From positions 13,630,616 to 13,694,615 of the forward strand of contig NC_061774.1 of NCBI RefSeq assembly GCF_022458985.1: DNA of 64,000 nucleotides. Reading direction: 5' to 3'. The position numbers were made by a program, and so were the translations under genes. The DNA comes from Mugil cephalus. Lineage: Eukaryota > Chordata > Actinopteri > Mugiliformes > Mugilidae. Numbering within the stretch: the first letter of the stretch is position 1; each line of letters starts with the position of its first letter. The notes beneath the pieces are model-generated. The model was given only the letters and a program-made list of their open reading frames with translations, did not search any database and was not told where the DNA came from. Of the stretch, positions 34,286 through 47,701 are shown one piece after another.

Positions 34286-35714
34286 AGAGCAAGCTGAGAT
34301 TGGTCGTATTAAAGTTGAATTCATGTTTTTCAGTCCTCAACTGGACTGTGTACTATACGCACATTAAAAATGAACGTGGTAGTTTGGTTACCTACAGTAG
34401 AGGGAGGTTAGCACACCTCCATTAGTTTGTCTCATTATGTGAGTTTGTTCAGATTCTTGTTTTGGTCAAAACCAAACTCATACTTTTGTACTGTGTGTTC
34501 ACCATCATTTGTGTGAATAATATGCATAATCCTACGGTAAGGGGAAGGTACTAGACCAGGTTATGTAACCAGCTTTATTTATTGTTGTCAACTACTCTAT
34601 ATTTCACACTATACTGTATATATAAACTACATATATCAAGTCTCACTATATTTTGAGAAATGTTGTTACCTGTTTAATGGACGGTTTATTCTTTGCAAAA
34701 GTGTAAGTCCTATGTCTGGAAGCTGTTACTTTGTTACTCTGTTTTTGTTGCTCCTGTGGAGCTTTAATTGTCATCTTCATTTGGTCATGTGTTTTCATTA
34801 TATAAAGAAAATGTGACCACGGGCTTCTTCATTTGGTAAAAAATTTTCCTCCTGACTCTTCAAAGTTTAACTTTAACTTCTAGTAGACCAGGATATAGTA
34901 GAAAAAATAGTGGAAATATATTTATTATTCTCGAAATTTTGACATGCATGATAAAAATATATATATATATATATTTTATTTTATTTTTTTCTCATAGGTG
35001 GCCCTAATTCACTTCCATATCCCAATGACTGCACCACTGCAGGTTATTTCTCTCGGTAGTCGATAGTCTAAATTTAATGTAATAATTTAAATTTAAATTG
35101 GTGGAATACCATTTAAAATAATAAATCCTAATTAGAGGATTACAGAAAGACGTTGAGTGCTAGTTGTAAAACAGTATTACAAAAACACCAATGTTACAGG
35201 CCCCTCAAATATTAAAGTTAATCTTTCCACTTGGTTCACATTACACAGCCTATTGTACTCTAAAAAAATAAATAAATGAAACTGGCTGCCATGTTAGCAG
35301 TTAAATGCCATACCAGCAAGCTAACAAGCGGACATGCTTACAATCATTGTTGGACTTAATTTGCATTATAACATATACTAATTAATGTCCATCAAGTCTA
35401 AATCCCTGCTGGCTTCACGATTAAACAGAACCACCCTGCGACGTCCAATTCCTTTTAATAAAATCAACGCTCCTCGGTTTTATAAATTGCAGGAGTTCCT
35501 TAAACGCACCACTAGGGCCATCACTGAGACAGGAGACGCCCTGTTGTTGTAGGTCTGTTGCACGCTCATAGTTGGTTCCTGCTCCTCCGCCGCCGTGTTG
35601 AATAACGATGCAGTGGGTCGACATACTGTTCTTCTGACATTGTGCACGCGAAGTGTTTGAAAAGCCGGAGTAAACGTCTCGATAAGCTGTAAAGACATTT
35701 TGCTCTAGTTTATA
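34286..35714. other. Intergenic between genes B and C
   Basis: The 3' flank of gene B (to about 34600) is similar to that of gene A. The rest is AT-rich, with a TA run near 34960. No exon is recognised. The 300 bases before gene C are richer in GC (cctgctcctccgccgccgtg) and may hold its promoter. Confidence 0.4.
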
Positions 35715-38650
35715 ATGGACGGGTCGCTGCGGATGTTGATGCTGTGTCTGCTGCTTTGTAAGTGAGAAAGACTGATTTATCGATTGGCCATTTTGTTTTT
35801 GTTTTTTGTTTTTTTATTTTTTTTTTTGTTAAAGACAGCTTGTCAAGCTATGGCGTGCTTCACCTAGTTGATGTAACATTAAAAAAAAATCAATAGTTGT
35901 CTTAGTAGTATGTCACGTGGTACTCAATTAGTCGCGTGATACACTAGTTCACTTAGAGAAAGACATACTATTAATATGTACTTACTTAATAATAGAGATA
36001 AGATGATTTGTGTTTCCAATAGGTTTCGCTGTTACAGTATGTTGAATAATGTAATTGGTCTGTTTGACACCTAGCTGAAGTGACCACCATAGCTGAATTT
36101 AAAAGTAATCTTACATCTGACTTTTAATACTTTAATAACTAGCAATACTTGTCAGGTGGTGTTCGTACTGTGGTCTTGCTATTGATGCATCACTGAAAAT
36201 TAAAGGATTGAGAGTTCAGGCAATGCTCGTCATGCATGCATTTTTTTTTTAGCAATGTTAATGTTCATTCATTAGGTTGCCCTCTCTCCTTTGCACTTCT
36301 TATCCAGGTGTTTCAAGTAACGGTTATGATGTGGAGGAGTACGGGAACACACACAAGATACGTATGCCCAGAGGGTCTCACTATGTCCTGTTCAAACGCT
36401 CTGAAAGCTCAGATGTGAAGATCTTGTGGCAGCGGGACCAACCTGAAGCTGCTGTGGACAGTAGGCAGACGGTGATTGGCAAATACTTTGTGATGAGGAA
36501 TCTAACCCAGAGAGACGGTGGCGAGTACATGATAAAAGACAAAAATCAGCATATTATACTACATAAAACGGTTGAAGTAAATGGTGAGGATGAATTATTT
36601 TAGTTTTTTTATTTTGTCCATCTATTTTGTGTTTTATTGTACGGTTGAAGGTCTTCAGCAAAACGATTGGCACAGACCTCACGTAGCCTACAAAATGATA
36701 CAGCAGCCTCTGTTCTAAGCATCTAAAGTGTGAAAGTGCAATTCAAATATGTCATTCGAAGGCCACATAAACTACACAAACTAGAATGAACTCTGCTTTG
36801 CTAGGCTACTTAGCTTTTTGAGCCCGTTAGCTTTTAGGAAGGTCAGTTTGTTGCTCATTTTGCGTCAGTAAAGTACGAGCTTCTTGGGCCATTGGAGCTA
36901 ACCAGTCATAGCAGATTGGACTTTTTAGCTCTGATTTTACAAGAACACTACAATATTCAGAGGCAAATAGCACTCCGCTAGTCAGTTCATGAAGACTCAT
37001 TTCTGGCAAATGTGTATTGTGTTTTGTCTTTGTGGGTAGTACAAATAAAGACAAATAAAAAAAAAATTAGCATGGTTGTCTCTAAAGACGATCAAATGTG
37101 TCTTCCTGCACACCTAATGAACACGTCCATTCATGCTTAATTGTGAACCATACTAAACGAACCGGTTGTGTTTTCATGACTGGTCATGTGACTTTTACGC
37201 ATTTTTGTGCTGTTTTATGAAGCTACAGCCTGTAGCCCTTTTTGTTGATAACATATATATATATTATTTATGTTTTTTGTCCTCTCCACCAGCACGCAAT
37301 CAGGACTTTACATTGCTGATGGGAGACACCTTCCAGTTCAGTTATGATCTGGATTCGAGTGCCTGTAACATTTACTTCCTCAAAGAGAACGAGGAGTATC
37401 ACATTGTCCGTCAGGGCAGGCAATACCACGAAATGTATGACTGCCCGGGCTATGAATTTATAAAGCCATGTGGGATTCTCTCCGAGTCCGTCCAAATGTC
37501 ATGCAACGGACTCTTTGTAGTCAAAGACAATAATGGTGACGACATCTTGGAGGTGAATCTGACTGTCGAATGTGAGTATCCTGTAGGTTGTGAAACGCCT
37601 TATATAGTCACATTCTTTGTGAAAGGACTTCTGCCGATCAACTAATTGTTTAATGAACTTATAGTTTCAGCTTCACTTTTTGATGGATCTTACCTTGGTT
37701 ATGGTGGGGTTGCTGCTGTCGTGGCAGTTCTCGGCTGTTGTTTGAAGCATTTCTGCTGTTGTAAAAGCTCAAAGGAGGGCAGCTCTCAGTCTCCTGCGGC
37801 TTCTGCCTCTGCTGCTGCTGAACCTAGCATGCACTATCAAAAGGTGAACATACTCTGCACTGAACACTTAACAGCAGAGGCAAACATTCAACTGGGCGCT
37901 AAATTGTTTAATTCAAACTGCAGTATGACCAGGGGCCCGTTGGACGGAGGACCAACCAACTCAGTCAGCCCTTTGAGAGGATGAACCCCGCTCGGCCGAC
38001 TTCTGGTCCAACTGCCCCACTGGTCAGTGTGTGCTGCTTTTCATAGAGAGAGCATCTCCTCTCACACTGATTCTGCTGCGTTGACTCTAGCTTCACTACT
38101 AATGTCTGTTGTTTCACTTTGCAGATACACAAACCTCCTACTGTGCATGTACCACCTGCTTATTCTGATGTATGACTTGCTGACACACTTGCACAATCGG
38201 CCACATACATAAACAGGCGTGCTAAATTAAAAATGAATACTATTTTTAAACTTCCAAATCCTGACCAAATATGGGTTTCTTATAGTGTATTGTCTGCAAA
38301 CAAGCAAATGAAGACTTACTTCCTGTTAATAGTTGATAGTTGATATAACGTTTGACATAAAAAAAATCATCATAAGCATGAGAATTATCCAATTTATTGC
38401 AAGGATATTTACTCTCCATGTAACTGGAAAGTATTCCTCATCAACCTGGTGACGCTGTGTCTTTTTGCTTGTTCCCCTCCAGGTTTCCAGCCAGGCTGAG
38501 CAGGATGGCGCTCCAGCTGGTCCTTTCTTCTCCGGCCCTGAACCGAAGTTCGAACTGAAAGGGGTGACTTTTGTCTCCCCGCTCAGTTCAGACTCGGGTT
38601 ACTCTGACGTTTATAGGTCAGACAAACTCAACTTCCTCTCACAGCCCTGA
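35715..38650 (+). CDS. Ig-superfamily membrane protein C (diverged paralogue, two Ig domains)
   Basis: Seven exons: 35715-35757 (signal, MDGSLRMLMLCLLL), 36308-36583, 37293-37571, 37671-37843, 37924-38022, 38125-38169 and 38483-38650. They total 1083 nt, or 360 residues, in phase throughout. The exons correspond to exons 1 and 4-9 of gene A, including the identical 45-nt exon, so Ig-like domain 1 is missing. The second Ig-like domain is cysteine-rich (SSACNIYF, MYDCPG, IKPCG, QMSCNG, TVEC). Membrane span VAAVVAVLGCCL runs into KHFCCCK. The tail ends SDSGYSDVYRSDKLNF plus LSQP, matching the A and B terminus. C is a distant member of the same unnamed family. The conserved tail suggests shared intracellular partners; this is inference. 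Confidence 0.78.
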
Positions 38651-39486
38651 CGTGGTCCTAGATAGATGAGAAATAGTCGGGCACATAACCACTACCAGTA
38701 ACAAATTAGTGTTTGAGATTTCTTATTTCATGGATTAAATACTGAAAAGTGCTTACTTCTGTTGACTGCTAAGCTAGCTGTTTGCATGTGGTTTGAAGCT
38801 AACCAGTTGCTGGCTGTAGCTTCATATTTACCACAGGCATGCGAGAGGTATCGGTTTTCTCATCTAACTTTAGCCAAGAAAAGGAGTAAATGTAAACACC
38901 AAAATAAACAGTTGGCGCTTATTCAGTATGTGCACCTAGTCACGATTAGTTCCGCAATAATCCTTTATGACAGTTAAATGTCAGAGAAAGAGCGACCATG
39001 TGAAGACCATTCATCTGCAACATTTCCCTTTATTTTAGGTTCATTATGAAATTGAAAGCCTTCAAGTGCCACATGTGAGCCACGGACCAGTGAAAACTCT
39101 GCATTGAGAAAGGCTACATTAATTACACCAAGGTTGTGACATAATCAGTCCTACCTAAAATAGCTAAATGTACATCATCGTCTGAATATTTTTCATTGCT
39201 GCAGCTCAGTAAGAGCAGAGCAGCTTGGCTGTGAAAGTTTTCAGGGAAGCGTATCATCAATGCAAAGGGCTCTGTTTAAATGTGGACATTGTTGTTACGT
39301 TGGTGCTCACTTGATAAATTAACTGGTGCTTGAATTATGTAGTTGAATGTAGAATTCTTGAAAATAGCTGCTCAGGTCAAACACACACACACACACACAC
39401 ACAGAGTGGCGTCAAAAAGCCAGAAACAACTTCTGAAGATAGTTCTGTTTGGTACAAGTGTAAATGTCATTGTTTTATCGATGTAA
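38651..39486. other. Intergenic; CA microsatellite
   Basis: Probable 3' untranslated region of gene C followed by AT-rich sequence. A CA microsatellite lies at 39380-39403. No exon recognised. Confidence 0.4.
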
Positions 39487-39797
39487 CAATAATAATAATA
39501 ATGCATTGGATTCATATCGCGCTTTTTCCGGATGCTCAAAGCGCTTAGAATTGTACTGCATGCATTATTCATTCACTCTCACCCTGGTGATGAATGGAAA
39601 CGTGGCTGCTAGTTTGCGCCTACAGCCTCCGACCACCACTTACATCACTCACTAAATCATACACCTGGGGGCAAGGTGGGTAAAGGGTTTTGCCCAGTGT
39701 CTTGACACAACAGGCAGACTAGGGATAGGGCAGAAACAAACTGCCAACCTTTCAGTTATTGTACGACCACTCTACCTCCTGAACTACTGTCGCCCCA
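39487..39797 (-). mobile_element. tRNA-derived SINE
   Basis: Read on the minus strand it starts gggcgacagtagttcaggag and gtagagtggtcgtac, a box-A-like tRNA head (plus-strand 39767-39797). A degenerate box B (aggttggcagtttg) lies near 39735-39749. The tail ends in ATT repeats (39487-39502 on the plus strand). The layout of tRNA head, body and simple-repeat tail is that of a tRNA-derived SINE common in percomorph fishes. Confidence 0.7.
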
Positions 39798-40114
39798 GAT
39801 ATGATTGGAAAGTTGGCTTTTTAATGACAGCAGCAAACGAGCTCTGTAGACAAGTCTGTGTAACGCCGTGTGTTGTTACAGAATGTGTGTTTGACTGTTC
39901 CCAAGAGTTTCATGTGGGGCAGACATTTAATCGTCTTGGTCTGCAGGTAGTTTTCCAGAGCTTTTGTTGTGGAAATATGAGGTTTGTGAAACCAACTGAA
40001 GACTCAGACGGCTTGTGTTGAAATAAGGTTTGCTGATATCAGGAGAAATGGTAACCTTGTAAACCCTGTTTTGTCTATGGAAGGAACACAAACGAGACTA
40101 GGTCAAAGAGACCT

Positions 40115-40330
40115 GTTTAACATAATGATGCAGTTTTTCTCTCATGGCTTTGATGTGTGTTTGGGCTCATTATCCTGCTGCATCTTGAGTTATTCTCCGA
40201 AAAGAGCAGAGATTTTAGCATATTTATGTGCTCCAGCCGTCGGTCATGCTGGAGTTGAGTATCAAACTGCAGGGCTTCACTAGCAAATAAGACTTGATTC
40301 CTGTCATCCACTGCAAAATACTATGTCTCA
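40115..40330 (-). mobile_element. Possible decayed Tc1-type fragment
   Basis: On the minus strand, atgcagcaggataatgagcc resembles the transposase phrase QQDN.PKHT that surrounds the second catalytic aspartate of Tc1 elements. The surrounding sequence is too decayed to define limits. Low confidence. Confidence 0.35.
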
Positions 40331-42069
40331 GCCCACCCCAAGGATTTTGTTCTTTCTTCCTTCCTGTCCCGTGAAGGAATACTACTCATCCTCTGAGAGA
40401 CTGCTAGGCAGTCTGCTTTTAAAAGGGCTTTTGTTGATCGTCTTTCGTTCTTTATTCAACAAAGTCTGCATCTGTGGTGAAGTAGACTTGGTATCTCTCA
40501 ATGAACAAGTCCCGTGAGCTTGATGTATTGATCTTATCATTTTAATGCACCATGCACTGCCCCATTAGAAACATTTAGTCCAGCCGGGAGAGAACAGTCC
40601 TCTTTTCTGAGAATAACAATTTCATATTTGACATTTCCGCAGAGTTCTGTTGCCATGTTTCACTATCCTACTAATAATTCATTAGCAGGATGCGTTCTGA
40701 ACTAAACAAGCTCTGACATTGTCTACAAATGAAACGTTTGGTTGAATTTATTTGCTTCTCTGGTAATCGCAGGGCTCTGTGCATGCCTCTGACGTTGGAC
40801 CTCACTGTACTGTGTATACACAACATACCTCTTCTCTTCGCTGCACTCATGTCAGAATTAAACGCCATAAGTGCACTATTTCAAATGCCTACTTCAAGGG
40901 GAGTAAGTTTTTTTTTTATCGTCTTTTTCACACACAAAGTAATGGAGTTGATTAGTAAATAACATTATTTTTTAAATAGGGATTAGATGTAATCATTGTC
41001 CATATCTGAATGTGTTTTAATGCATGCTGTGGTTTTATTGTTTTATCCTTAAGCTAGAGTTTTTGAAGCTGTTACCAGAACACAGTACTTCTAAACAGCT
41101 GCAGTATGTGCATGTTCACAGTGTACTTTATGCATTAAAGCAAATACCGCTTCACAGTACGGTTTTCATTCGTTCTTGTTCCACTGTCTTGTCCACACAT
41201 GCAGGATAATTTAATTCTCTTTGGTGCCACTCCAAGCTCCACCCACACTGCAGAGGGAAAATCTCATCCTGGCACAGAAATTCCTCCCCGACACACCCAC
41301 CGGTTTACAGGGGCAACTCAGCGGAGCGGAAATAGAAATATGTCCGAGTCTTTTGCAGGAGAAGAAACACAATCGAGTCACATATCTCTTAGGCACACAT
41401 GACAATGGCAGTCCTCAGTGGAGACATTTCTAACTTTCAGTGATCCTGAAAGTTTACCGCCTCGTGGATTGTAAACGTGTAGTTTCTCAACCGTCTTTGT
41501 GAATAGAAACAGAATAAAAACCTGATCTCACATTGGTTTAGGTTGCCAACAATGACAAATGCCTAAAATTAATATTTGTGCATTTGGGGAAAACTCTTTT
41601 TATGACTATTTTTTCTAATTGCAACATTTTTTTAATCCATTTGAGTTATATCTTAAAATCAGGACACTGAGTATTTTAACCTTATGTTTGTTCTTTCTGA
41701 TTGCATAAAATTGTAATGAAGAGACCAGTCTCTTCATTACCTGCCGGATGTGGGCTGTGAAAGTAGGAGGGTAGAATATGAAACAAAATGTTTATTTTTT
41801 CAAAATGTTCACATTTAACACACGGGCAAGTTAAAGTTGTGAAGTTTATGATAATGTGTGTTTCAATGTCCGTTGATGGTATTTTTATAGACATTACATA
41901 TCTTACAACTGTGTTGTCTTTCCTTGCTCAACAAAGACTTGGAAAAATGAGTTTGTATATGTGGCATTTGGCGAATGTAAACTAAGTGTTAGATCGCCTT
42001 TGAGCAGTTGGCTCTTTGCATGCTCTTCTACAGTACGTTCACCAGCTGTACAGTCATTAACTCAGTCAG
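40331..42069. other. Intergenic, nothing recognised
   Basis: AT-rich sequence with no supported exon, RNA gene or clear repeat on either strand. Only short unrelated open frames are present. Confidence 0.4.
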
Positions 42070-42850
42070 CCATTTTTTTTTTTGCACGTTTGTCGCACTT
42101 AAATGTTTCAGATCATCAAATATGATGATGAAGGTTATTATTATTATTATTATTATTATTGTTAAGAGCAAACCAAATACAAACCTAGCCGATAACTGGT
42201 TGAACCACCCTTAGCAGCAACCCTTGTTCCACTCACCTTTGCAGAATTGTTGCAATTCAGCCACATTGGAGGGTTTTCCAGCATGAGCCACCTTTTCAAC
42301 GTCTTGCCACAGCGTCTCCATAGGATTCAGGTCAGGACTTTGACTAAGCCATCCCGAAGTCTTCACTTTGTTTGTCTCCATCCACTCAGAGGTGGTCAGA
42401 CTTGCTGGTGTGTTTAGGATCATCGCCCTGCTGCAGAACCCAAGTTGTCTTAAACTTGAGGTCATGAACAGATGGCCGGACATTCTCCTTCAGGATTTAT
42501 TGATAGACAGCAGAATTCATGGTTCCATTCATCACAGCAAGTCTTCCAGGTCCTGAAGCAGCAAAACAGCCTCAGACCATCACACTACCACCACCAGATT
42601 TTACTGTCGGCGTGATGTTGTTTTTCTGAAATGTTGTTACTTTTTCCGTCAAAACTGAGACAAGCCTTTATGTTCTTTTTACTCAGCAGTGGTTTTATGT
42701 CTTGAACTCTTCCATGAGGCCATTTTTGCTCAGTCCCTTTCTCATGGTGGAGTCATGAACACTGACCCTGACAGAAGCAAGAATCACGAAACAATTCTTC
42801 TCAATGGTATTATGATTCCTTTCTAACCTTTGTTTCCTTGATGATGTCAT
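42070..42850 (-). mobile_element. Tc1-type transposon remnant (C-terminal half)
   Basis: On the minus strand the open frame 42211-42483 reads VKTSGWLSQSPDLNPMETLW, then HAGKPSNVAELQQFC. This is the end of a Tc1 transposase with the catalytic glutamate in the DLNPxE motif. Upstream on the same strand (42484-42850) are more decayed transposase-like pieces. The sequence at 42075-42117 resembles the terminal region of such elements as I remember it (agtgcgacaaacgtgcaaaa on the minus strand). A TTA microsatellite is embedded at about 42134-42162. Inactive. Confidence 0.75.
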
Positions 42851-43510
42851 TACACAGGGAACCCCACGGCCGGTTTCAGTGTTGATTTATATTTAGTCCA
42901 CCTGGTCCTCCAGTATAAGAGGGGGCAGGGGAGTTTGCTGCTGCCGGGTGAACTAGAAGGAATGATAATTTTGGCACCAAGGTCGGGGTTGTTCCACACA
43001 GTTGGAGGTGGCAGTCGAGGTGAAGATTGTTGGTACGATCCTGGAGGATCAAAAAAAGCTTCCAGCTGACAGAGCAGAAACCAGGACAGGGGGGAGGACT
43101 GACTGAAGAGTCTTGGCTGTGATGAGTTGCTGCAGAATGCATTAAATTTGATGTCGGCCCTCGTGACTTTTCCAGGTCAAAAAAAATTTATTATTATTAT
43201 TATTTGAAGATCTCTTACATTTTTATTTACCTGAAATTGTGAAACAGACCTGCAGATGGCACCCTTGAGTTCTCACTAGCCTAATAATTAGAGTCCAGAT
43301 CCATTACAATAAATTATGATAATAACATATAAATTATTACTTTTTCCTAGAAACAAAAAATTAAAAATAGAGTATTTATGATTAAAAATCCCAGAGATGA
43401 CTTTATTTCCCACATTTGACATACACACAGACATAGAAATCATTGTTTTTTCTGAACCTCCATGATCATCACATTAGTCCATCTCAATTCTTTCCCACCA
43501 TTTCTCATCA
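42851..43510. other. Intergenic / 3' flank of tmem109
   Basis: No exon was recognised at 42851-43400. An ATT run lies near 43188-43204. The part near 43400-43510 should be the 3' untranslated region of tmem109; TTTATT (AATAAA on the minus strand) occurs at about 43401. Confidence 0.4.
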
Positions 43511-46059
43511 TTATTCCCCTTTCCTCTTCTCTACTGCCTTCAGCCGGCCCTCCAGGCTGCTCAGTCGGTGCTCCACTTTGCCAGACTTCTCCGAGCCAGA
43601 GGTGAGGAGAGTTAACAGGACACATACCAGCACCAGGCCGCTCAGTCGAACGGCCGTGGTCTCTGCGCTGGCCTGCTTGTCGGTCACCATCAGTCCGAAA
43701 AGCCAGAGGGCCAAGACAGTCTTCACCATCCAGAACACCTGCTTCAGGACACCGATGAGCAGACGGAGAACGATGGTCAGCACCCAGTAACCGATGAGGC
43801 CCAGCAGGCCCCACTGGGCGACGGCAGTCACACCTTCTGGAGTGAAGTGGGGCAACGTCAACGTCACTGTGAAGAGAGGAAATCCATCTTAGGCTTATAT
43901 TTGTGAGGTGTAAAGCTTGAAATTACCCGTCTGTCACTCAGGAAGCCACGAGAGTGAAACCGCATGCTGCGAAAGGAATGGCAGACAAAGTGCCTGGAGG
44001 GAGAGGCAGGGCTACATATTTTCACTTGCAACTTTTATTGCCTAGATCCACCTCTTATGGCAGACGACAGTTCTTAGTGAGAAGCGTGCAGCACACTGAT
44101 GAAGGTAAACACACAGTTGCTTGTACCTACCATCGACTCCTGTGACCCTGAGGATCTCTGTGACGTAAACAGCGATGACATTGAGGCCGCTGGCAGCTCC
44201 TTCAGCCAGGAATCGAATCACTGTCTCCAAAAACTGGGGCGTTGTGAAAGAAGGGGCAAAACACGGCTTATTTAGTTACACAACAATGAAGAGAGACGGC
44301 ATTCTGACCAGATAAACAATCATGCCGAGAGGAAATGAGAAAATGTGCAGGCAGACACAGCAGGGCGGATATTTGCAGCAGCACCGGATACAAACTCGAC
44401 CTTATTGACTACAAAATAGCTGGTAGAATAACTGCTGTACGACTGACTCGGACAAACAACTGTGCATGCGTGAGACAGGTGGACAGCGCCCCTCTCTATT
44501 CCTGTACAGACTCTATTGGAATCACACATAGACACATAGTGCAGCCTGGTCCAGCGAGGTCAAGGGTAGCCCACCAAGCTGTCTTATCTGCACCTGTTGC
44601 ACTACACACTCAGACACATACGTGACGACTGTCCGGCATGTCGGAGCAAGAGTCAAGCGTCGGTCAAAACCACGCCAGTGTGTGAATGCAGCCGTGAAGA
44701 CACCCCTCATTACGTTTCATAGAGGGTTCTTCAGAACACTCATTTCTACAACAAAGACGGGTTTACAGAGCTACAGAGCGTCATGGAGCCTGTTACGAGT
44801 GTTCAGTAGCATAACGTCCTGCTTTCAGCTTCATAAAACGAAACAATATGTTACTAATCCCTCAGAGCCGATTTGTGGATTAGAAAAAGAATAGATTGCA
44901 TTTTAAAGAGCGCAGCATGCACACACCCAAAATATTTGAAGGGAAAGTTTACGCAATACCGCTTTACAGTCTCGCAGTGGCAGGTGACTTAGGAGGTGTT
45001 GCTCTGCTACGTTAAATTCTCAGCAGATTGTTCGACCTTTAGTTTTACTTTTATGTGAACTCAAAGTAAGCGTAATTCCCCCATTTAAACCACAATTTCT
45101 CACTGGAATCAATATTATTGAACCAGTTTAATTTCTGTCTATTTCTTACTCAAGGTGCTTATTACAAGTGTTGCATTTAGAGGCGACAGCTGAGTAACTA
45201 TTTCAGCACTGCTTATCAGCACATATTCAAAGTCTTATTTCCATACATGTAAATATCCATGTATGGAAACACACACACACATACCATGACAGTTTTGCTA
45301 CAGGCATGCTCCTACCCTCTGGACTAATGGCGGTGTGACATGGGCTAAACCGAGACGCACGAGAGGACTCATGTTTAAGGGACCATGTCAGGGTAGCATG
45401 ATGGAAACACCCAGGAGGTTTCTTACCATGGCCACCGAGTGGACGTTCTCCTGACCAAGCAATGACTCAAGAAACAACACTGCACTCTGAGGAAAAGGGA
45501 GCCACAGCAGGATGAAAGGAGGCAGGGAGGGGACGGAGGTTTGTGTGTGAGGGTGTGCATGGGTGATGCATGGATATAGAAAAAGGGCAGAGAAGATGAG
45601 GGGATCAGGAGTGAGATTAACAAGTTGAGGAGCACGGGGAGAGGAATGTGTTTGTGGAGGGTAAAGGAAGAGGTGGAGAGAGATGAGAGGCTGAAAATTA
45701 GTAATCAAGTACAGTTAGGCACTGGTCAAGAATAGTGAGAGAGCAAACAGAAAAAAAGTTAGGTCAAAATAGATTAAAAATTAAAGAAAAGATCAGAGTG
45801 TGAATCCACTTCCTGGTGCGGGGAGGAAATGGGTATTATCCAGTGGTGCGCCTCCTCTCTGTGTTACCTCAGCAGCTGACCGTATGGCGCCGGTTCCCAC
45901 GACGGACTCCGCGTACCGCTGGATCTCCAGGCAGGTTCCCGTGATCAGAGTACGCAGGGTGACCACCGGTGCGCTCTGCGCCTCGGCCTGCTCACCTCCA
46001 GCCCAGCCCAGCGCCAACCCGAGAACCAACACGTAGGTAGTAAGCAGAAATTGAGCCAT
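43511..46059 (-). CDS. tmem109: Transmembrane protein 109 (mitsugumin-23)
   Basis: Four coding exons on the minus strand: 45868-46059, 45427-45486, 44131-44233 and 43511-43866. They total 711 nt, or 236 residues, in phase; the human protein, from memory, is about 243. It begins with a signal peptide (MAQFLLTTYVLVLGLALGWA), followed by a lumenal helix region (IQRYAESVVG), a hydrophobic segment (ASGLNVIAVYVTEIL), and two strong membrane segments (LLGLIGYWVLTIVLRLLIGV and AVRLSGLVLVCVLLTLL). It ends in a short charged coiled coil (VEHRLSSLEGRLKAVEKR). This matches TMEM109, an ER/nuclear-membrane cation channel component linked to the DNA-damage response. The start is the first in-frame ATG before the signal peptide. 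It lies downstream of rnf20 on the same strand, about 1.6 kb away. Confidence 0.85.
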
Positions 46060-47701
46060 GGCACATCCACTCCGTCCGCACAGCCAGACGCACGTAGGGA
46101 GCTTGGAGAACAAAAGAGGGAGGGGGAATATGTGCCAAAGGAAAAAAAAAAAAAAAAAAAAAAAACTGTATGAGCACGGGTTATCTCTGCAGCACGGAGC
46201 AGGTCGAGCAGCTCCTGTTCGGTGACTCACTTGAAAATCAAATACTTAAAAATGGCTTCTGTTGCGTGCAGTCAGGGGCTACGGAGCGGTTTAGACATGC
46301 CTCCCAATATAATAACGGAGACTAAAGAAAACCTCCTCACTGGAATAAACCACCGACCGATTGTTGCGATTCGATCAAAAGGCCCCGATGGATCAAAAAT
46401 AATCCGAGAATATAATAATAAACTTTGGCAACGCTGCAAATGTCAAATCCAGGATCACTCCGCTCCTCAAGGGCGCCCCAGCATTAACTAACTGTGTCTA
46501 TATTTGGTAAGAAACCGTTTAAGGCTGTGATCCAGCGGCGGTGCATACATGTGGTCAGAGTTAAGGACGCAGCGGAGAGTCGGTGAGAAATAACGCAGCA
46601 GAAATGTGTCCAAAAGTTTCCCTTCCGTTGCAGCTTTGGGAGGAAAACGGAAGGAACGCTGAGGGCGCTGAGCTGACCACGAGTCTCCTAAATCCTCTTA
46701 TTTCTGCTCTGAGCTCCACGCCGCGCAACTTTGGTGCTCCTTTGTCACTGAGCTCGCACCAAATGCGCTGCTGCGATGGATTATGTTGCACAAGCTTTAA
46801 GAAAAACCCTCCCTTGTCAATGTTACCATATGGCACTCCCTTCCTTCCAGCGTTTCTAACGACTCTTTCCAGAGTGGGAACACGTCTGGACCTTCAGGGA
46901 GGAGGAGAAGGAGGAGGAGGGGAAGGAAGGAGCCCTGCTCGCTGCACAGGAATAAATATAGATTTGCACACTGGGACTTGTGGTTTAATACTGCGGGTCA
47001 AATGTTAAGTTGAGTCACATCACTTAATAGACCTTTAGGATCAGTGGAGCAGAAGGAGAAGCTGCACATTTTAGATATCAGTTTAATAACTAGTAGAACA
47101 GCAATTATACAGCACAGAGTCAGGAGATTTTTTTTTTTTTTTTTAGAGATGTGGGAGCAGTCTGGAGCAGGAACAGGCAGGTTTTGAAAAAATAAAAAAG
47201 TGTGACAACCACAATGTACATACATATCGACGAAATACAAACAGCCACAACCCCAGCTGGAATGTTGCCTTTTCGCTGCACTTTTTTTTTTGTTGTTGTG
47301 CACCGTTTTTATTGCCTGTTCTCAAATGAGCGCGCGCACATACACACACACACACACACAAACACACACTCCACAAGCCTTAGTGCACCAGCGTCTGAAC
47401 AAGCACACAGTAAAGTAGTGGATACTGGATGGGAGAGGCTTTCAGTCATTCTTTAAAAAATAGAATAAAATAAAAGTTAAAGCGTTCCATTGAGAGCATC
47501 ACTGCAGCCCCGGGTGACTTCTCACTAATAGTCTCTTTCACATTTAAGAGGAGGGGAGGAGGGGGTTCGTACTCAGAGCAGAGGTGACACGCACATGAGC
47601 GCGAGGCCGAGTGCTGCTCCAGGCAGTGTTGCTACGACTACTGCTGCCGCTCGTTTTTGCTGACCCCCTTCTTCGCCAGTGAAGGGGGAGAGACCGCGGC
47701 T
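46060..47701. other. tmem109 upstream region and rnf20 3' flank
   Basis: Holds a 25-base A run at about 46141-46165, a GC-rich stretch at 46550-46960 that may include the tmem109 promoter, a T run at 47130-47145, and a CA-type microsatellite at about 47338-47368. The part nearest 47701 is the likely 3' untranslated region of rnf20. No separate gene is supported. Confidence 0.4.

Noticed and set aside
43443-43814. Overlapping frames on both strands at tmem109 exon 4
   Set aside because: Only the 43511-43866 minus frame has membrane segments in phase with the upstream exons.
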